Of a stretch of 64,000 nt of DNA, positions 25,633 to 37,639 are shown piece by piece. Position 1 is the stretch's first letter. Every line of letters starts with the position of its first letter. This DNA comes from Lycocorax pyrrhopterus obiensis. Lineage: Eukaryota; Chordata; Aves; Passeriformes; Paradisaeidae. The DNA is taken from the NCBI GenBank assembly GCA_014706295.1, contig JACSVZ010000011.1, positions 2,006,663 to 2,070,662 of the forward strand, in the 5' to 3' direction. The position numbers and the translations under genes were made by a program. Under the pieces are notes generated by a model. It had not been told where the DNA came from and did not search any database. It saw only the letters and a program-made list of their open reading frames with translations.

Positions 25633-25995
25633 AATGTATAGTCTAACCTTTTCTGTTAATCCCACCACAGAAGAAGAGCAGGAAGCTGATAACTCCTCTG
25701 CAGTGTTTTACTCCTCCTGTTCCCCTGCAGTATTATCAGCTGCTTGCAGAGAGTTGGTCTCTGCTTGCCTTTTCATTTCCAGCCCACACAGGTGTGTAGC
25801 TGTCAGTCACACTCACCCCGGGCTCCGGGGATGTGCCAGGGGCGTTGGAGCAGATCCTGGTGGATGTTGTGCTGCTGCAGAGGACAGGGCAAGGCTGGGG
25901 AGACTCTGCCCCAGGGAGTTGGGAGCGTGTCCTCCTTGGGGCTGAGGCCCTGCAGAGGCTGGAGTCGCCTGTCCCGTGGGGAGAGCAGCCATTCT
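25633..25995. other. GC-rich noncoding sequence
   Basis: GC-rich transition into the duplicated element and the G-rich minisatellite. It is covered by overlapping open frames on both strands (up to 212 codons on the minus strand at 25736-26374), as expected from GC-rich sequence with few stops. No domain is recognisable. Confidence 0.5.
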
Positions 25996-26127
25996 CTGCA
26001 CTCAGGCAGTCCTGCTGATAACTTGAGAGCCAACAGGCAGCTCTCACAGGCATGAGGCTGGACATGCTTCTCTTGGAGTTCAGAAACTCCACTCTGTGCC
26101 CCTGCTCTGGTGCAAGGAATTCCTGCT
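25996..26127. repeat. dispersed element, copy A
   Basis: Alignable by eye with 28451-28580. Both copies begin CTGCACTCAGGCAGTCCTGC, share GGCAGCTCTCACAGGCATGAG and TTGGAGTTCAGAAACTCCAC, and end at TGCAAGGAATTCCTG. Differences are scattered substitutions and small gaps, so this is an older or family-level relationship rather than a fresh duplication. Weak similarity may continue for about 50 bp. I cannot assign it to a named transposon family. Confidence 0.85.
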
Positions 26128-26407
26128 TGGCAGCTTCAGTTGTGCAAGTGCAGTGTGAGAGAGCCACGGAATCCAAAGACAGACCAGTAAGTCCAGGGCA
26201 GGCTGGAGAACCTCCCTTTCCATGCCTTGGGTCTTGGCCCGGTGCCTCAGCCCCGGGAGGGTCTCCCTCCCCTGTCCGGCTGGGAGCTGTGTCCACACCT
26301 GTCCAAGGCCAGTGGGCAGCAGCTGGAGATGGGGGGACTCGTGCTGGGGACAGGGGCAGGTCCCAGGGCGGCACTCACCCTCCAGCCCCTCCACGGCCCC
26401 AGCGGAG
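26128..26407. other. GC-rich noncoding spacer
   Basis: GC-rich sequence between element copy A and the G-rich array. It has no independent gene signal. The open frames running through it continue into the tandem array. Confidence 0.5.
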
Positions 26408-27288
26408 CCCTGGCCTGGCTGGGGCTGCGGGAGCACGGCCTGGCTGGGCTCTAGGGCTGAGGGGGCACGGCCTGGCCTGGCTGGGGCTGCGGGAGCACGG
26501 CCTGGCTGGGCTCTAGGGCTGTGGGGGCACGGCCTGGCTGGGGCTGTGGGGCTGTGGGGGCACAGCCTGGCCGGGCTCTAGGGCTGAGGGGGCACAGCCT
26601 GGCCTGGCTGGGGCTGTGGGGGCATGGCCTGGCTGGGCTGTAGGGCTGAGGGGGCACGGCCTGGCCTGGCTGGGGCTGTGGGGGCATGGCCTGGCTGGGC
26701 TGTGGGGCTGTGGGGGCACGGCCTGGCCTGGCTGGGGCTGTGGGGGCACGGCCTGGCTGGGGCTGCAGGGCTGTGGGGGCACAGCCTGGCCGGGCTCTAG
26801 GGCTGAGGGGGCACAGCCTGGCCTGGCCTGGCTGGGGCTGTGGGGCTGTGGGGGCACGGCCTGGCCTGGCCTGACTGGGGCTGTGGGGCTGTGGGGGCAC
26901 GGCCTGGCCTGGCTGGGGCTGTGGGGGCACGGCCTGGCCTGGCCGGGCTGTGGGGCTGTGGGGGCACGGCCTGGCCGGGCTCTGGGGCTGTGGGGGCACG
27001 GCCTGGACTGGCCGGGCTGTGGGGCTGTGGGGGCACGGCCTGGCCTGGCTGGGGCTGCGGGAACATGGCCTGGCCTGGCCGGGCTGTGGGGCTGTGGGGG
27101 CACGGCCTGGCCTGGCTGGGGCTGCGGGAGCATGGCCTGGCCTGGCCGGGCTCTGGGGCTGTGGGGGCACGGTCTGGCTGGGCTCTGGGGCTGTGGGGCT
27201 GTGGGGGCATGGCCTGGCCTGGCTGTGGGGCTGTGGGGCTATGGCCTGGCCTGGCTGTGGGGCTGTGGGGGCACGGCCTGGCCTGGCC
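26408..27288. repeat. G-rich minisatellite, about 26 core copies
   Basis: Imperfect tandem array whose core is GGGGGCACGGCCTGGCCTGG followed by CTGGGGCTGT, about 30 bp. Units vary from roughly 27 to 41 bp by gain or loss of CTGGC and GGGCTGT subrepeats. I count about 26 cores, with CACGG, CACAG and CATGG variants. The G strand is the plus strand. A canonical quadruplex motif, G3N4G4N4G4N4G5, lies at 27180-27207. Stop codons are rare, so all frames give long proline/alanine-rich or glycine/tryptophan-rich frames, including 292 codons on the minus strand. These are repeat artefacts, not genes. Confidence 0.95.
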
Positions 27289-28450
27289 CAGCTCCTCGGC
27301 AGCTCAGGAGGGCAGGGCTGTGGGCACAAGGGTGAAGAAGGATGTTCTGCTGTTGAAAGAAATGATCACCAAATTGTAGCCAATGATTTGTATTCCTCAG
27401 GTATGTTTTACCTTCTCATGCTGTGACCTCTCTTCATTGCTGCCAAAAAGAAATTATTTTTCCATTTTTTTTCCCCAGTGCTTCCATGCCAGGGTAATTC
27501 TCTGTTCTCTTGAAAGCTAATATATCCACTTTTCATATTAATATTTGTGAGAGTAATATTAGGAATGTTTTATTTCATTATCTCACAGCTGAGGACTGCA
27601 GTCACACTGGGTTATAAAGCAGCTAATTACAGTGTTAGTGACTTAGTGTGCCATGCCTGCAGTGCAGTTTGTCAGAGTTTCTGAGAATTTCTAACAAGAA
27701 AAGAGTTTGCAGGCTACTTTGTGAATCTAGTCTGAGGAATGTTGCATATGCAGCATCTTTGCAATGCTCCACATCTCATAATCAAAACTCTCTCACCTCT
27801 AAGGGCATCTGCATTTCATGGAAAACTTGATGAATTCAGATTATTTGACATATGTACTTTTCCCTGTCCGTGCTTGTTAAATCAAAACTATTTAGGATAC
27901 TGCAGAATAACAGAGTATTTGAATGCCATGATCCCTTCTGCTACTCCTCCTCTGGGTTTGCAGTCGTCACTACCTCAGTGATTGTGGAGTGGTGAAGCTA
28001 TAATTAAAGCTTCAGATGAGGAACAATGAATAAAAGGGACACCTCTTTCCCCTATTCAGCCTTCATTAAAGTAATTGTCATTAATGAGAAAGGAAAAAGG
28101 GGGGAAATGCGCGATTCATAAGCACATGTGCAGCCTTTTAACAGTAATGTTTTCCAGAACCTGGTCTCTGCTTAGGAGGAACTTGTTACAGCAGCTTTGG
28201 TTTGGGATTTCTAGAAAGCTCTCTGTGGGCAGTGTGGCACTGCATGGAGCACACTTTCCATTTCAGACAAAAATCTGTATTTTAGAGAGCACAGGTGGCA
28301 ATGGATTCAGTTACAGTGCCTGGATTAACCAACCCTGCAGAGGTCTGGAGCCCACTTATACGGGAGAACTTGGAGAATGTTAGCATTTTGATAAAAATCT
28401 CTCTGGCCACTTAAGCAGGATACACACTGAAAGCAGCTCAGAGTATTTCA
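27289..28450. other. unique noncoding sequence
   Basis: Sequence between the G-rich array and element copy B. AT content rises sharply after about 27360. No gene or transposon recognised; the longest open frames are about 100 codons without a domain. Confidence 0.55.
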
Positions 28451-28580
28451 CTGCACTCAGGCAGTCCTGCTGGTCACTTCAGGAGCCACCAGGCAGCTCT
28501 CACAGGCATGAGGTTGGAAACGGTTCTCTTGGAGTTCAGAAACTCCACTCTGTGTCCCCCCTCGTGCAAGGAATTCCTGA
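28451..28580. repeat. dispersed element, copy B
   Basis: Second copy of the element at 25996-26127, in the same orientation and about 2.45 kb away. The shared peptide in one frame (LLEFRNSTLCP) simply reflects nucleotide similarity; flanking frames are not conserved. No target-site duplication was evident at either copy. Confidence 0.85.
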
Positions 28581-31500
28581 TCCACTCCTGGCTTTGTCCT
28601 GGAGGTTATGGATCCAAAGCACTCCATGTGCACATGGGACCAAACTCCGTTTCTGCCCAGCACAGAAATTCCCGGTGTGCTGTGTCCCTGTGTTTCCCTG
28701 GTGGAGCTCTGTCTTAGTGATGGAAATGGATTTACATCCCTGTGTTTCTCACCTGAGCGGGGTCCCTGTGGTTCTGGAACCTGGAGGATCCCTCAGAGAG
28801 TGGGAATTTCCAGCAGACACTCCCCTCCTGCAGTTTCCCATCTCAAAGGGCAGGGCAGGGGGCACAAGAGGGAAGTGGTTTCCCTTTGGTCGTGCAGCAG
28901 CTCAGGTTAGAATTAAATCCACACCTTTCCAGTCCCCATCTCTTGCCTTGCTCACTCCAGACCTTCCCTGAGGGTCATGAGCTGAGCTCGTGTGTCACAA
29001 TTGTCTGTCCTTAATTAATGGATGGGCTCTTTAAGGGATCAGGAAACAAATACTTCTAGTGAAGAGTTATAACAGCAATATATGTGTTCCTTGTCCAGAT
29101 ACATACACACATTTATATGCATATTTTGATATCCTACATCCTTTTAAACAACACATACTTTATTTTTCACTCAAGAAAAAAAGGCTTTTAGCATTAATAG
29201 GAAAAACACATTGGGTTTTTTTTCTCCCCAGTGATTACAGGAGATGGGTGAGCTTGGAGTGCTTCTGTTTTATTGAATCTTCCCAGTACCTGTCAACACT
29301 GGAAATTCCTGATTTCATCATTCAGAACTGGCTCCTGCAGAAATATTTGTATTGTGCATGTTTGAAAAGTACCAGAGCCAGAAGTAACTCTAAAAGCCTG
29401 TACTTTGTGCTGGTTATAACCTGTGAGTTAGGAGATGTGTCCAGCCACCTCGACATCGTGGGAAGGGCAGGGTTTGTATTCTAGCACACTCCATTTTATT
29501 AAACAAAACTGTACTTTCTGTCTACCCAGAAATGCCTCCCAGGAGATGCTCTGGAGAAAATCTGTAATTCAAAGTGACTGTTTTACGTTATTCTCTTTCA
29601 GCACTTTTTCTCCTTATAAATAGTCAGCAACCAATATATACTTTTTATATTTCTCTGAATCATGTCAACTAACAAATCTTAATCTGTATCTACAAATTAA
29701 AGGCAGAAGAAATCAATTACAAGTGCTTGGTTTACCTAAATTGAATTGCACTGGGTCTTTTGATTGAACTTATAAATTCGTGTGGTTGGTGTTCCAAGAC
29801 CATAAAACTTCTAAGTTGACCTCCATCATTAATATCTGGTGTTTCTGAATTATGAATTCTTTTTTTTTGCAAGTGCTCCAGTATTTAATTAAAATTTGCA
29901 GTTTCTGCAGACATTTCGTTGGCAGATTTGTTTCTTAGAGCATTCATGAGATGTAAATGTAAGAGAGGTGAGCACAGACTGCCTAAATGCAATTCAGGCT
30001 TCAAAGAAATATCACCAGCCTCTCTTCCCCCTTTTTCCTCCATAATTTACTGTTTGGGCTAAGAGCAGTGAAAGGCAGGAGCCTCAGCTGACATGTGTTT
30101 CTCAAATATAACAAACCTGGAGTCATCCTCTGCCTTTACTGCCCTGAGCTGACTGATGTTAAAATACATCAATACAAATGAAGTTACAGCTCATTGGCTC
30201 AGCTCTGTCTGTACCTGCAGTGTTTGCAGAGTTCACAGGTTACAAATTCACACTCTCTTGATTTGCAGGGAGCCATTCCAGTGCTTGGTTCCCTCACTGC
30301 CTGGGGCCCGTGGCACACCCCATGCTGGACAGCAGCAGCTGGGTTGTTTTGAGAGCTCCCCTCCACCGCTCTGGCTCCACACCTGCCTTTGTCTGTGCTG
30401 CTGTTTGCGTAGCTTCATTTTAATCGAGACAGATTTGGAAGTTACCTTTATGCAGATGAACACAATGAGAAGGGAACGGGTTGCACTATAGGGAAGGGTT
30501 TGCTGCAGTCAGGAAGACAGGGGTTTTTTCAGCTCCTAAAATACCCTGAAGTCTGAGGCAGAATGGGATAAAACAATTTGACATCAGTGGATTTCCAGAG
30601 ATAGTTCAGCAAAAGCACTCTAAAGGTACAATTGTAAAGGGAGATGGTGCATTGCTAAATATACAAAATGCAACATTCTATTTTTGTTATAATAAACTGC
30701 AACCAGTTCTTATTTAAATCAGCCTGCCAGTCATAATTAGTCTGTACTTTAAATGTTTTGCTCGATGCTACAGAGCAGAAAGAGTCTTTATATTAAAATA
30801 ATAATGAAAGTTCTGTAGGAAAGTAGACCATACCCATTACAATCCTCATCTGTGTGCCCTGGGAAGGATCCCCTGTTCCAGACAGGTGTTTTGTACCCCA
30901 GGGGTGTGATACAGGTTGGGTTTGTGCCGGGGGAGCACAGCACTGAGACTCTGCTCCCTGCAGACACGGTGACATTAGTTTTACACCTCCAGTTATCCTG
31001 TGAGAGGAGCCAGGGCCACCTTCTTGCAGCAGGCAAAGAGCACTTCCTTGGACTCAAAATTGTTATTTCTCAGTGTAAAATTACACACGAGCTTTCTGGT
31101 TGCCTCACTCTGTAATCCTTGCTGGGTACAGTTATTTTAGTGGCACAGCATCTAATTCGGCTCTGTTCTTTTTATTCTTAGAACTCTGATATTTGTGGAA
31201 GGTGCGAGGGATATTGCAATTTGTGTTAGAGCAGGAAGGAAGTTTGATGATGAGCTATATTATGTATGGCTCACTAGATAGTAGTAAACATTCCTCTTTG
31301 TTGCTGTGCTTGGGGATTATCAAAGGCTGTTGTGTTCCTAGTTAGAATTTTTCTGGATTAATGAAACAGATCGCAGATCACTGCATAGCAACGTGCCTGA
31401 AGTCTGTGAAATGTTTTCTGAATAAGGATTGGATCAGGCCCATTGAGAATATAAAGTGCTGGAAAGAACACGGTGTTATTTTACAGACCCTGCATTCGGT

Positions 31501-32144
31501 TGTTTTCTCGCAGCGGCCTCACAGCCTCTCTAATTAGAAACTTGAGATTTCTTTAGTCTGCTCTGTGTCTTTCCTTCTCTCTAACAACACACCAGCAACA
31601 TCCGAATCCTCATTGTTACTCAGGCACTCCTGGCTGTCCTTGACTTGAGGGGCAGCTTTGTTTGAACACGGGCTGGCTCAGCTGGAACTAGGAATACTTA
31701 AAGTTTCAGAGCTTCCGTAGAGATTTATGGTCTGTGCATGGCTTTGGGGGCTCAAGAGCAGGATGTCAGGTGGAGGCTGTGTCATGTTGAGCCAAGGACT
31801 GCCACCCATCCATGCAATTCAAGTGTCAGAAGCCAAGGGAATATTTCAGAGACTTTCAAATGACTGCCAAAACCCCAGGAGATCCTGTAGCTTAATAGGT
31901 AATTTTAGTTTTGCTCACAACCTCCATAAAAATGTGACAAAACTGTGCATGTCATGGCCAAGTATGAGCAGCCTGAGAACGAGTCTCCATCACGAGTCAG
32001 ATCTCTTTCATGAGTTCTGAATTTAGAGACAAAAATACCTGCAAAAGCCTGGGAGTGTCTGTTCTTGTCTCTTCTCAATCAAGGGAATAGAAGCTGGGGC
32101 CAGGAACCTGCTTGTGAGCTCTGGAAATCTCTAACTTTGCTGCC
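28581..32144. other. unique noncoding sequence
   Basis: GC-richer to 29.0 kb, then mostly AT-rich. The open frame at 29059-29484 (141 codons) has no recognisable domain. Candidate splice signals, such as TTTTTTTTCTCCCCAG ending near 29230, do not pair with a convincing exon. No named transposon seen. Confidence 0.55.
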
Positions 32145-32419
32145 TGTTGTCGCTGTTCTCACTGCAGACGGGTAGAGAAACAACACAAGAGTCCAGGCTC
32201 AGGGATAAATGGAAGCGATTTAATAATCTGTCCAAAGGCTTTTATATGTTAGTTCGCAAAAGTGTGTTAAATGACATAAGGTAGTTGGTTTTTTGCCATC
32301 CACCCCTTGAGAGGATTGGTTAAGTTCTAAGACACCCATCTCTGAATGTTTTTCTAGTTAGAACCATAACAATCCTGCAAAACAACCTGCAGCTGCAAGA
32401 AGTTTACAAAACGGTAACA
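32145..32419 (-). mobile_element. probable solo LTR of an endogenous retrovirus
   Basis: Read on the minus strand, the segment has LTR features in the right order: TGTTACCG at the start, a CCAAT box in AACCAATCC, a TATA-like ATATAAAAG, an ATTAAA polyadenylation-type signal about 25 bp later, a segment AGCCTGGACTCTTGTGTTG typical of an R/U5 region, and an ACAACA end. TG and CA termini give about 275 bp. No matching target-site duplication was found, so boundaries are approximate. No gag, pol or env remnants lie next to it, so it is a solo or truncated LTR. The ERV family is not assigned. Confidence 0.55.
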
Positions 32420-35400
32420 TTGTTTTGAGTTACTTGCATGGGAAAGACAGAACTCTCACAAAATGCTGCAGAGAGCAGAAGAAATTCTCTGCTGGAGCTT
32501 TTTCAGCATCCATAGCCTGTGGCAAGTATTATCAGTCTGTCAATAAAGTTATTTTAATGCCTGACAAACGATCCTTGCATCAAGTTCTTTCCAGTCACAT
32601 TTCTGTGGCTGGAAGCTTTGCTTGTCCTCTGGTTTTGGGGCACAATAACTCTGAAATCAGATCTCTGAGATGAGCCTGCACAAAAAGCTGTTATAAATGC
32701 ATTGATTTGGCCTTTTATTCTCAGGGATTGTTAATATCTGATTCTGGTTTGACTCAGAATGTCTTGAATTTTTACTGTTCCCAATAGCTGGGAAACCCCA
32801 GATCCACTTGCACACAACCCTTTAGATTTTGCATTTCTCAAATATGGAGGTTGTTGCTTCTTATGCTTGGCCCTGAGAAGGTCCAGGTCTCTTAAAAATG
32901 CTCTCTTGCTTATAACACATGAGTAACAGATGTGGGGTTTTTATGGGATGGTGCCTTGGAATCCTTTTGTGGGGGGAAGGCTCTAAGGAATACAAATGCC
33001 ACTTCTGTTCCATTGTTAAAATGCTGACTGAGTTGAAGTACCTTAATCATGAAGATTTTGGACTGAGTCAGATTGTGAGAGATCCTCCTGCAGGCCCAAC
33101 ACAAACATGACTTTACCTTGTACCCTCCATTTTCTGTGCTGCCTGGTGAAGCTGCTTTGCAGTTGAGATGAGGAGATTTGAAGTGTGTGATTCACGAGAG
33201 TGCTGCAATTGATGAGATGCTGAAGCTGTGCGCAGGTCACACAATTATATTCCAGCTCACAGGATGTAAATCCAGATGGTTATTCAAGAGCCTCGCATTT
33301 TTGCATCAGGGTAAAGGTGAAACAACTTCATTAAAATTATTCTCCCGGTTGTGTCTTCTATTACCTTTTCCTTTTTCTTTTTTTCTTTTTGAAGCTTCTG
33401 GGCTACATAGCCATATCCAGTGTATTATCCTGCTTCAGGGATGAAGGATAATGGGATATTAAAGGAAGCCCAGGTTCTCCAAACATTTTAGTTTTGCTGA
33501 TAAAGGTTGGCTGTATTTTATGTGCTGTTACAGCAAGCAACACGAGCTGCTGTAGGGAATGTGTTTCCCTCATGGTCCTAACAAGTGCGTTCCTTTAAAC
33601 TTTATAAAAATTTCATTTCTGTTTCAATACAGGCAGAATCCAAAATTGAAAAACTGTAGGTTACATTTCGATAATTGCCCTGCTTGCCCCGTACCTAAAG
33701 CTGAATTGTGATCATGCCACCATCATAGCCCTGGGGCATGAAAATCCTTTGAGGTGATAACCAATGGAACACTCCTTATTCCATTTTAAAAACAGGCTTG
33801 CTTTGCTGATTTAATCTCTTATTTTGAACACGCTTTTCAATTTATTCCTCAGTGTAACAGAAAGAAACAGAGAAATTTGTATCTCTGACAGTCCAAGCCC
33901 ATTACCAAGGGGTCTCCAGCCTAGAATGTTCCCAGAGCCTTGCAGGGAAGAAGTCAGAACTGTGTTAATGGCAGAATTGGCTTTGCACTTGAAACAAAAA
34001 CATACAGGTGATAGGGGATCTAGTATTCTATTTTATTGCATTGATAATTTATTACTTCTGTTTCTTTGTTTTGGTTTGGTTTTGTTGCTAGTTTGTTTTT
34101 GGTTTGTTGTTGGGTTTTTTTTCTTTTAATGAAATGAGTTTGCTGACAGCATTTGATAGGATGGACGAAAATGCAGGGCTATATCATCACTTGGATCTGG
34201 TCAGTTGGCATAGCTGCATTTTGTACCAGCTGGGGTTCTGCCTTTCAATTTGGAACAAGTTTTATACCCTGGTCCTCTTTTTTCTGTTTGGGCACAAAAC
34301 AGTAAAGCTGGCACAGAGTTTCCCTCTCTTTTCTATTTCTGTTTTGCCTAATTTCTAAACTTCCTGGAGCAGACAGCATCCTTTCTCTCTCCAGAATGAA
34401 CCTGGCAAATAATTTATAAATAAACAAAGAAATAGCAATAATGGAGTACAAGGAAAGGAGTGCTATCCATTATTTATGTACATAATTAAATGGAATCCCT
34501 GGTTATTTGAAAGTACAAAGACAAAACTTCACCGTGGGTGTATTATGTTCATAAATGCTGAAGCACTTCATGGTGGTCTTATATGAGAATGCTGCTTCCA
34601 TTTTCTCTCCAGAAATTACATTTTGTTTCATCAAGCAGCTCTCAGTTTGCAGCTGTTGAAATTCCTGCTCAGGAATTGTCAGGAATTCAGCAATGAATGG
34701 TCAGGGGGTTGCTGTGTTTGGGGTGTTTTGTATGTCATTATCCCGTACATCCAAACCCAGACTTGGTGGCAGCAGTGCGATCCAGGCAAACGGGGAGGCT
34801 CCAACCCGTGACACACATCATCTCTGCGTGGGGACGTGGGAGGCTTTGCTGCCTTGGACATCCCTGTTTATTTCATGGGATGGAGAAACTTGAGCATTAA
34901 CCATGTTTGCTCAATAAAGTTTTTGAGCCACGGCTTGAATTACTCCTCCACTATGTTTAATCCCCTGGTGAGGGTTGAAGCTGCTAATGCAAACACCAAG
35001 AGAATATTTTTGTTTGTTTCAGTTTTGGCAATGATATCAAATATGTGACATTATTTTTCTCTAGTTCTCATTTTCTCTTTAATCCGTATTTCTATGTTGT
35101 GCCATGTTGCCCAGAATAATCACAGAGTCATTTCATACTCAAGAGAAACTGGGGAAAAAACGCAAATTAATTGAGTTGTCTTAATTGAACAAGGAGATGC
35201 TTAGAGTTAAAACATAAGGAGCTGAACGTGGAGCTCCTAATGTGGTCTGCAAAATGAAGCTGTGCTCCCAAGTGAATAGGTTAGTAGCTCTGATGAACTA
35301 TTATTTTTGTTTCCCCAGACTGTTTTCTGTGAAATTCAGCAGTGCAGCTCTCCACAGGATAATGCAGTGTGAAGCACATGGAAAATCACTCTGTTTTTAG

Positions 35401-36819
35401 GTGCCACTGAGTTTACCTGATTCCCATGGAGCTCCTGCCTGTCTGGAGGTGGTAAATCCTTACCAAAGCGTGGCTCTGACCCTGAAGGGAGCTGTGTCCC
35501 AAAATGTGCCCTGGCTTTGGAGCCAGGCACTGGGATGGGGAGAGCCCTGCAGGGCTCTGGGAGGCTCAGCCCAGCAGGGCAAATGCCCAGCAAAGCCCTC
35601 AGCCTGGCCCAGGAGACAAGCTGGGAGTGGTGCTGTGCCAGAGCAACCCAGGGAAATGCCAGCTGACCAAGCTGCTCCTCTCTCTGCTCCAGGAGGGATC
35701 CTTCCTTCTAGGAATTTCCCAGTATACACCTAAACCTCTTCCCAGTTTACTGTAGGTGATGGCAAAATAAGGGAACTCACCATACGGCACAGTAGATTGG
35801 AATTTTGAGTTCTGTAGTTAAATATTTAAAATATAAAAGGATACTTCAGACAAGTTCAGTGACGATTTTGACTTTCTAAGTTCATTGCATTCTGCTTAGT
35901 ACTACCAGTTATAAGAAAAAAGAAAATACTTTTTCTGCCAAGGAAATATATGTAATCAATATTTGTGTTGTACGGCAATCATCAACATCCATGGGTGTTG
36001 CCAGAAATACACCTCAGAATTTAATGACATCTGTCAGGGAAATGAAATTCAGCAATGAGTTGCCCAAAGGAAGCCACAAACTACCACCTGGTTTTACGTG
36101 TGTGAGTCTCCTCAGCTCTGGAGCAGAGGCACAACAAGGTCCACATTTCCCTCTCCTGTTTGGAATGTTTTTCCTTTGTCCAAGGCAGGGATATGGGGCC
36201 CCATTTACCAGTGCTGGCTCGTCACCCACACCGTGATCCAAATGCTTTGGCTCCCTCCCGTCAGGCATTACCAGAGCAGACACCACAAAGGCTGCACTTG
36301 CCCCGTGGGGTTGGAGTTTTGGGGTGACCTTTGGCTTGCAAACCACGCAGAGGAAATCCCACATTTCCCTGGTGTGCTGGACACACCTGTGGGTCCCAGA
36401 TGGAGCACACCCAGCAGATCCCAGAAAGCTCTGGACATGGGCTGTGTGGGAGGAGTAGATCAGGTTTTCTGGACTGACCTTTATCCCCATCAGGGGATCT
36501 GTGAGAGGGCACTAAATCTTCCTGGTAATTATAGATGTTCCAGTTATTTGCCTGGCTGAGGTGTGGGACATCAAAAACATTATGAACAAACATCCCAAAT
36601 CATCTTTTCCCATCCAGGCAGGATTTCTGTAGGGAAAGGAGCAGTATGCCCACCTACCTATGGCTGTGGTGGTGTTATTCCTAGACATAATCTGTCCTGA
36701 AGCCAGGAGAAGGAATGACTGCAGCTGAACACGGCAGAAGAAAACGTTGTTTGTTGGAGGGGAGAGGGAATGGCTGGAGGAAGCAAAGCAAGCATGGAAT
36801 TCTAATGCTAGATTTTATC
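32420..36819. other. unique noncoding sequence
   Basis: No gene recognised. Includes a GT/T-rich low-complexity tract at about 34060-34130 and a short AATAAA-containing hairpin near 34908. The GC-richer parts (35.4-35.75 and 36.1-36.55 kb) produce overlapping open frames on both strands, up to 158 codons, with no domain. Confidence 0.55.
34060..34130. repeat. T/GT-rich low-complexity tract
   Basis: A run of TTTG, TTGG and poly-T motifs with almost no cytosine on the plus strand. Simple low-complexity DNA; the encoded phenylalanine/leucine-rich frame is an artefact. Confidence 0.8.
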
Positions 36820-37092
36820 AATTTGTAAAGTTTAATTACTTACGCTTGTGGTACCTCTGAAGAGAAACGGAATCCAGGTTAATCTTCACAAGACATGCAA
36901 TAAAAATTATTTCTTAAAATAAGGCCCATTACTGTGATTATCAGACACATTTTTAATTAAATCCAAAGTTGTGTCAGTAGAAATTTTTACTTATATTATT
37001 TCAAAATGTTTGGGCTTGTTCATCTTTCTAAGCTTTACTTTTCTTCTATAAAGATCATGAACTCGACTTAATTAGAAGAAGTAGTTATAATG
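36820..37092. promoter_or_regulatory. AT-rich block resembling a conserved noncoding element
   Basis: Complex AT-rich sequence with TTTAATTACTTA, TTTTTAATTAAATCC and CTTAATTAGAAG, giving at least three TAATTA-type homeodomain cores in about 250 bp. No open frame of note. Enhancer function is inference. Confidence 0.27.
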
Positions 37093-37449
37093 TCAGAGCA
37101 AATTAATTTCAGTCAACCAAAGGGGCCCTTGGAGGATGCCAGTCCCCACCTGTAGCTGGGAAATCCCGGCTCTGGGGCTGAGCGAGCTCTCATTAACTGG
37201 GAATGAGACTTCCATGGATCCATGGCAGGAGGAGCCCGGGATCGGCGCTGAGACTGTGACCCCGCCGAAGGACAGCACACAAGGTTATTTTCCAAGACCT
37301 TTCCCTGCCTCTGCAAAGTTTCTTGACTTAAAAGAGGGGTTTGAAGCTCTGGAAGCAGGTTTGTATGCAAGGCTTCTCCCAGACAGCTGGACTGTTTTCT
37401 CTCAGGGATGGCTCTGGAATATATTCTGCTTGCAAGTAGAAAAGATTTC
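37093..37449. other. GC-richer segment with raised CpG
   Basis: About eight CpGs fall between roughly 37165 and 37270, against a CpG-poor background. A 107-codon plus-strand frame (37136-37459) and shorter minus-strand frames overlap here, none with a recognised domain. It could be a decayed exon or a GC-rich noncoding patch; the sequence alone does not decide. Confidence 0.35.
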
Positions 37450-37502
37450 AGCTTTTTAGCTACTCTTTTTAGCTTTTCAGCTACTCTTTTTTAGCTACTC
37501 TT
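37450..37502. repeat. short tandem repeat of AGCTACTCTTTTTT-type units
   Basis: AGCTACTC followed by a T run occurs three times, with an intervening AGCTTTTC variant. A local slippage-type array of about 50 bp. Confidence 0.75.
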
Positions 37503-37639
37503 CCAACAGAGCCAGGCCAAAATTCTAACTGTGTAAGCAGATCAGTTGATCTGAGTATTCATTTTTATGTCAGAGTCTCTTTTAGGTCCCAAGCACAAAA
37601 AACTACTTTTTTTTCCATGGATTTCACTTGATGTTAGCT

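Noticed and set aside
25736..26374. 212-codon minus-strand frame
   Set aside because: It spans GC-rich sequence and the dispersed element copy; the similarity to copy B stops at the element edge, so it is not a conserved protein.
26052..27426. Proline/alanine-rich and glycine/tryptophan-rich frames up to 292 codons
   Set aside because: Artefacts of the G-rich minisatellite; equally long frames exist on both strands and in several phases.
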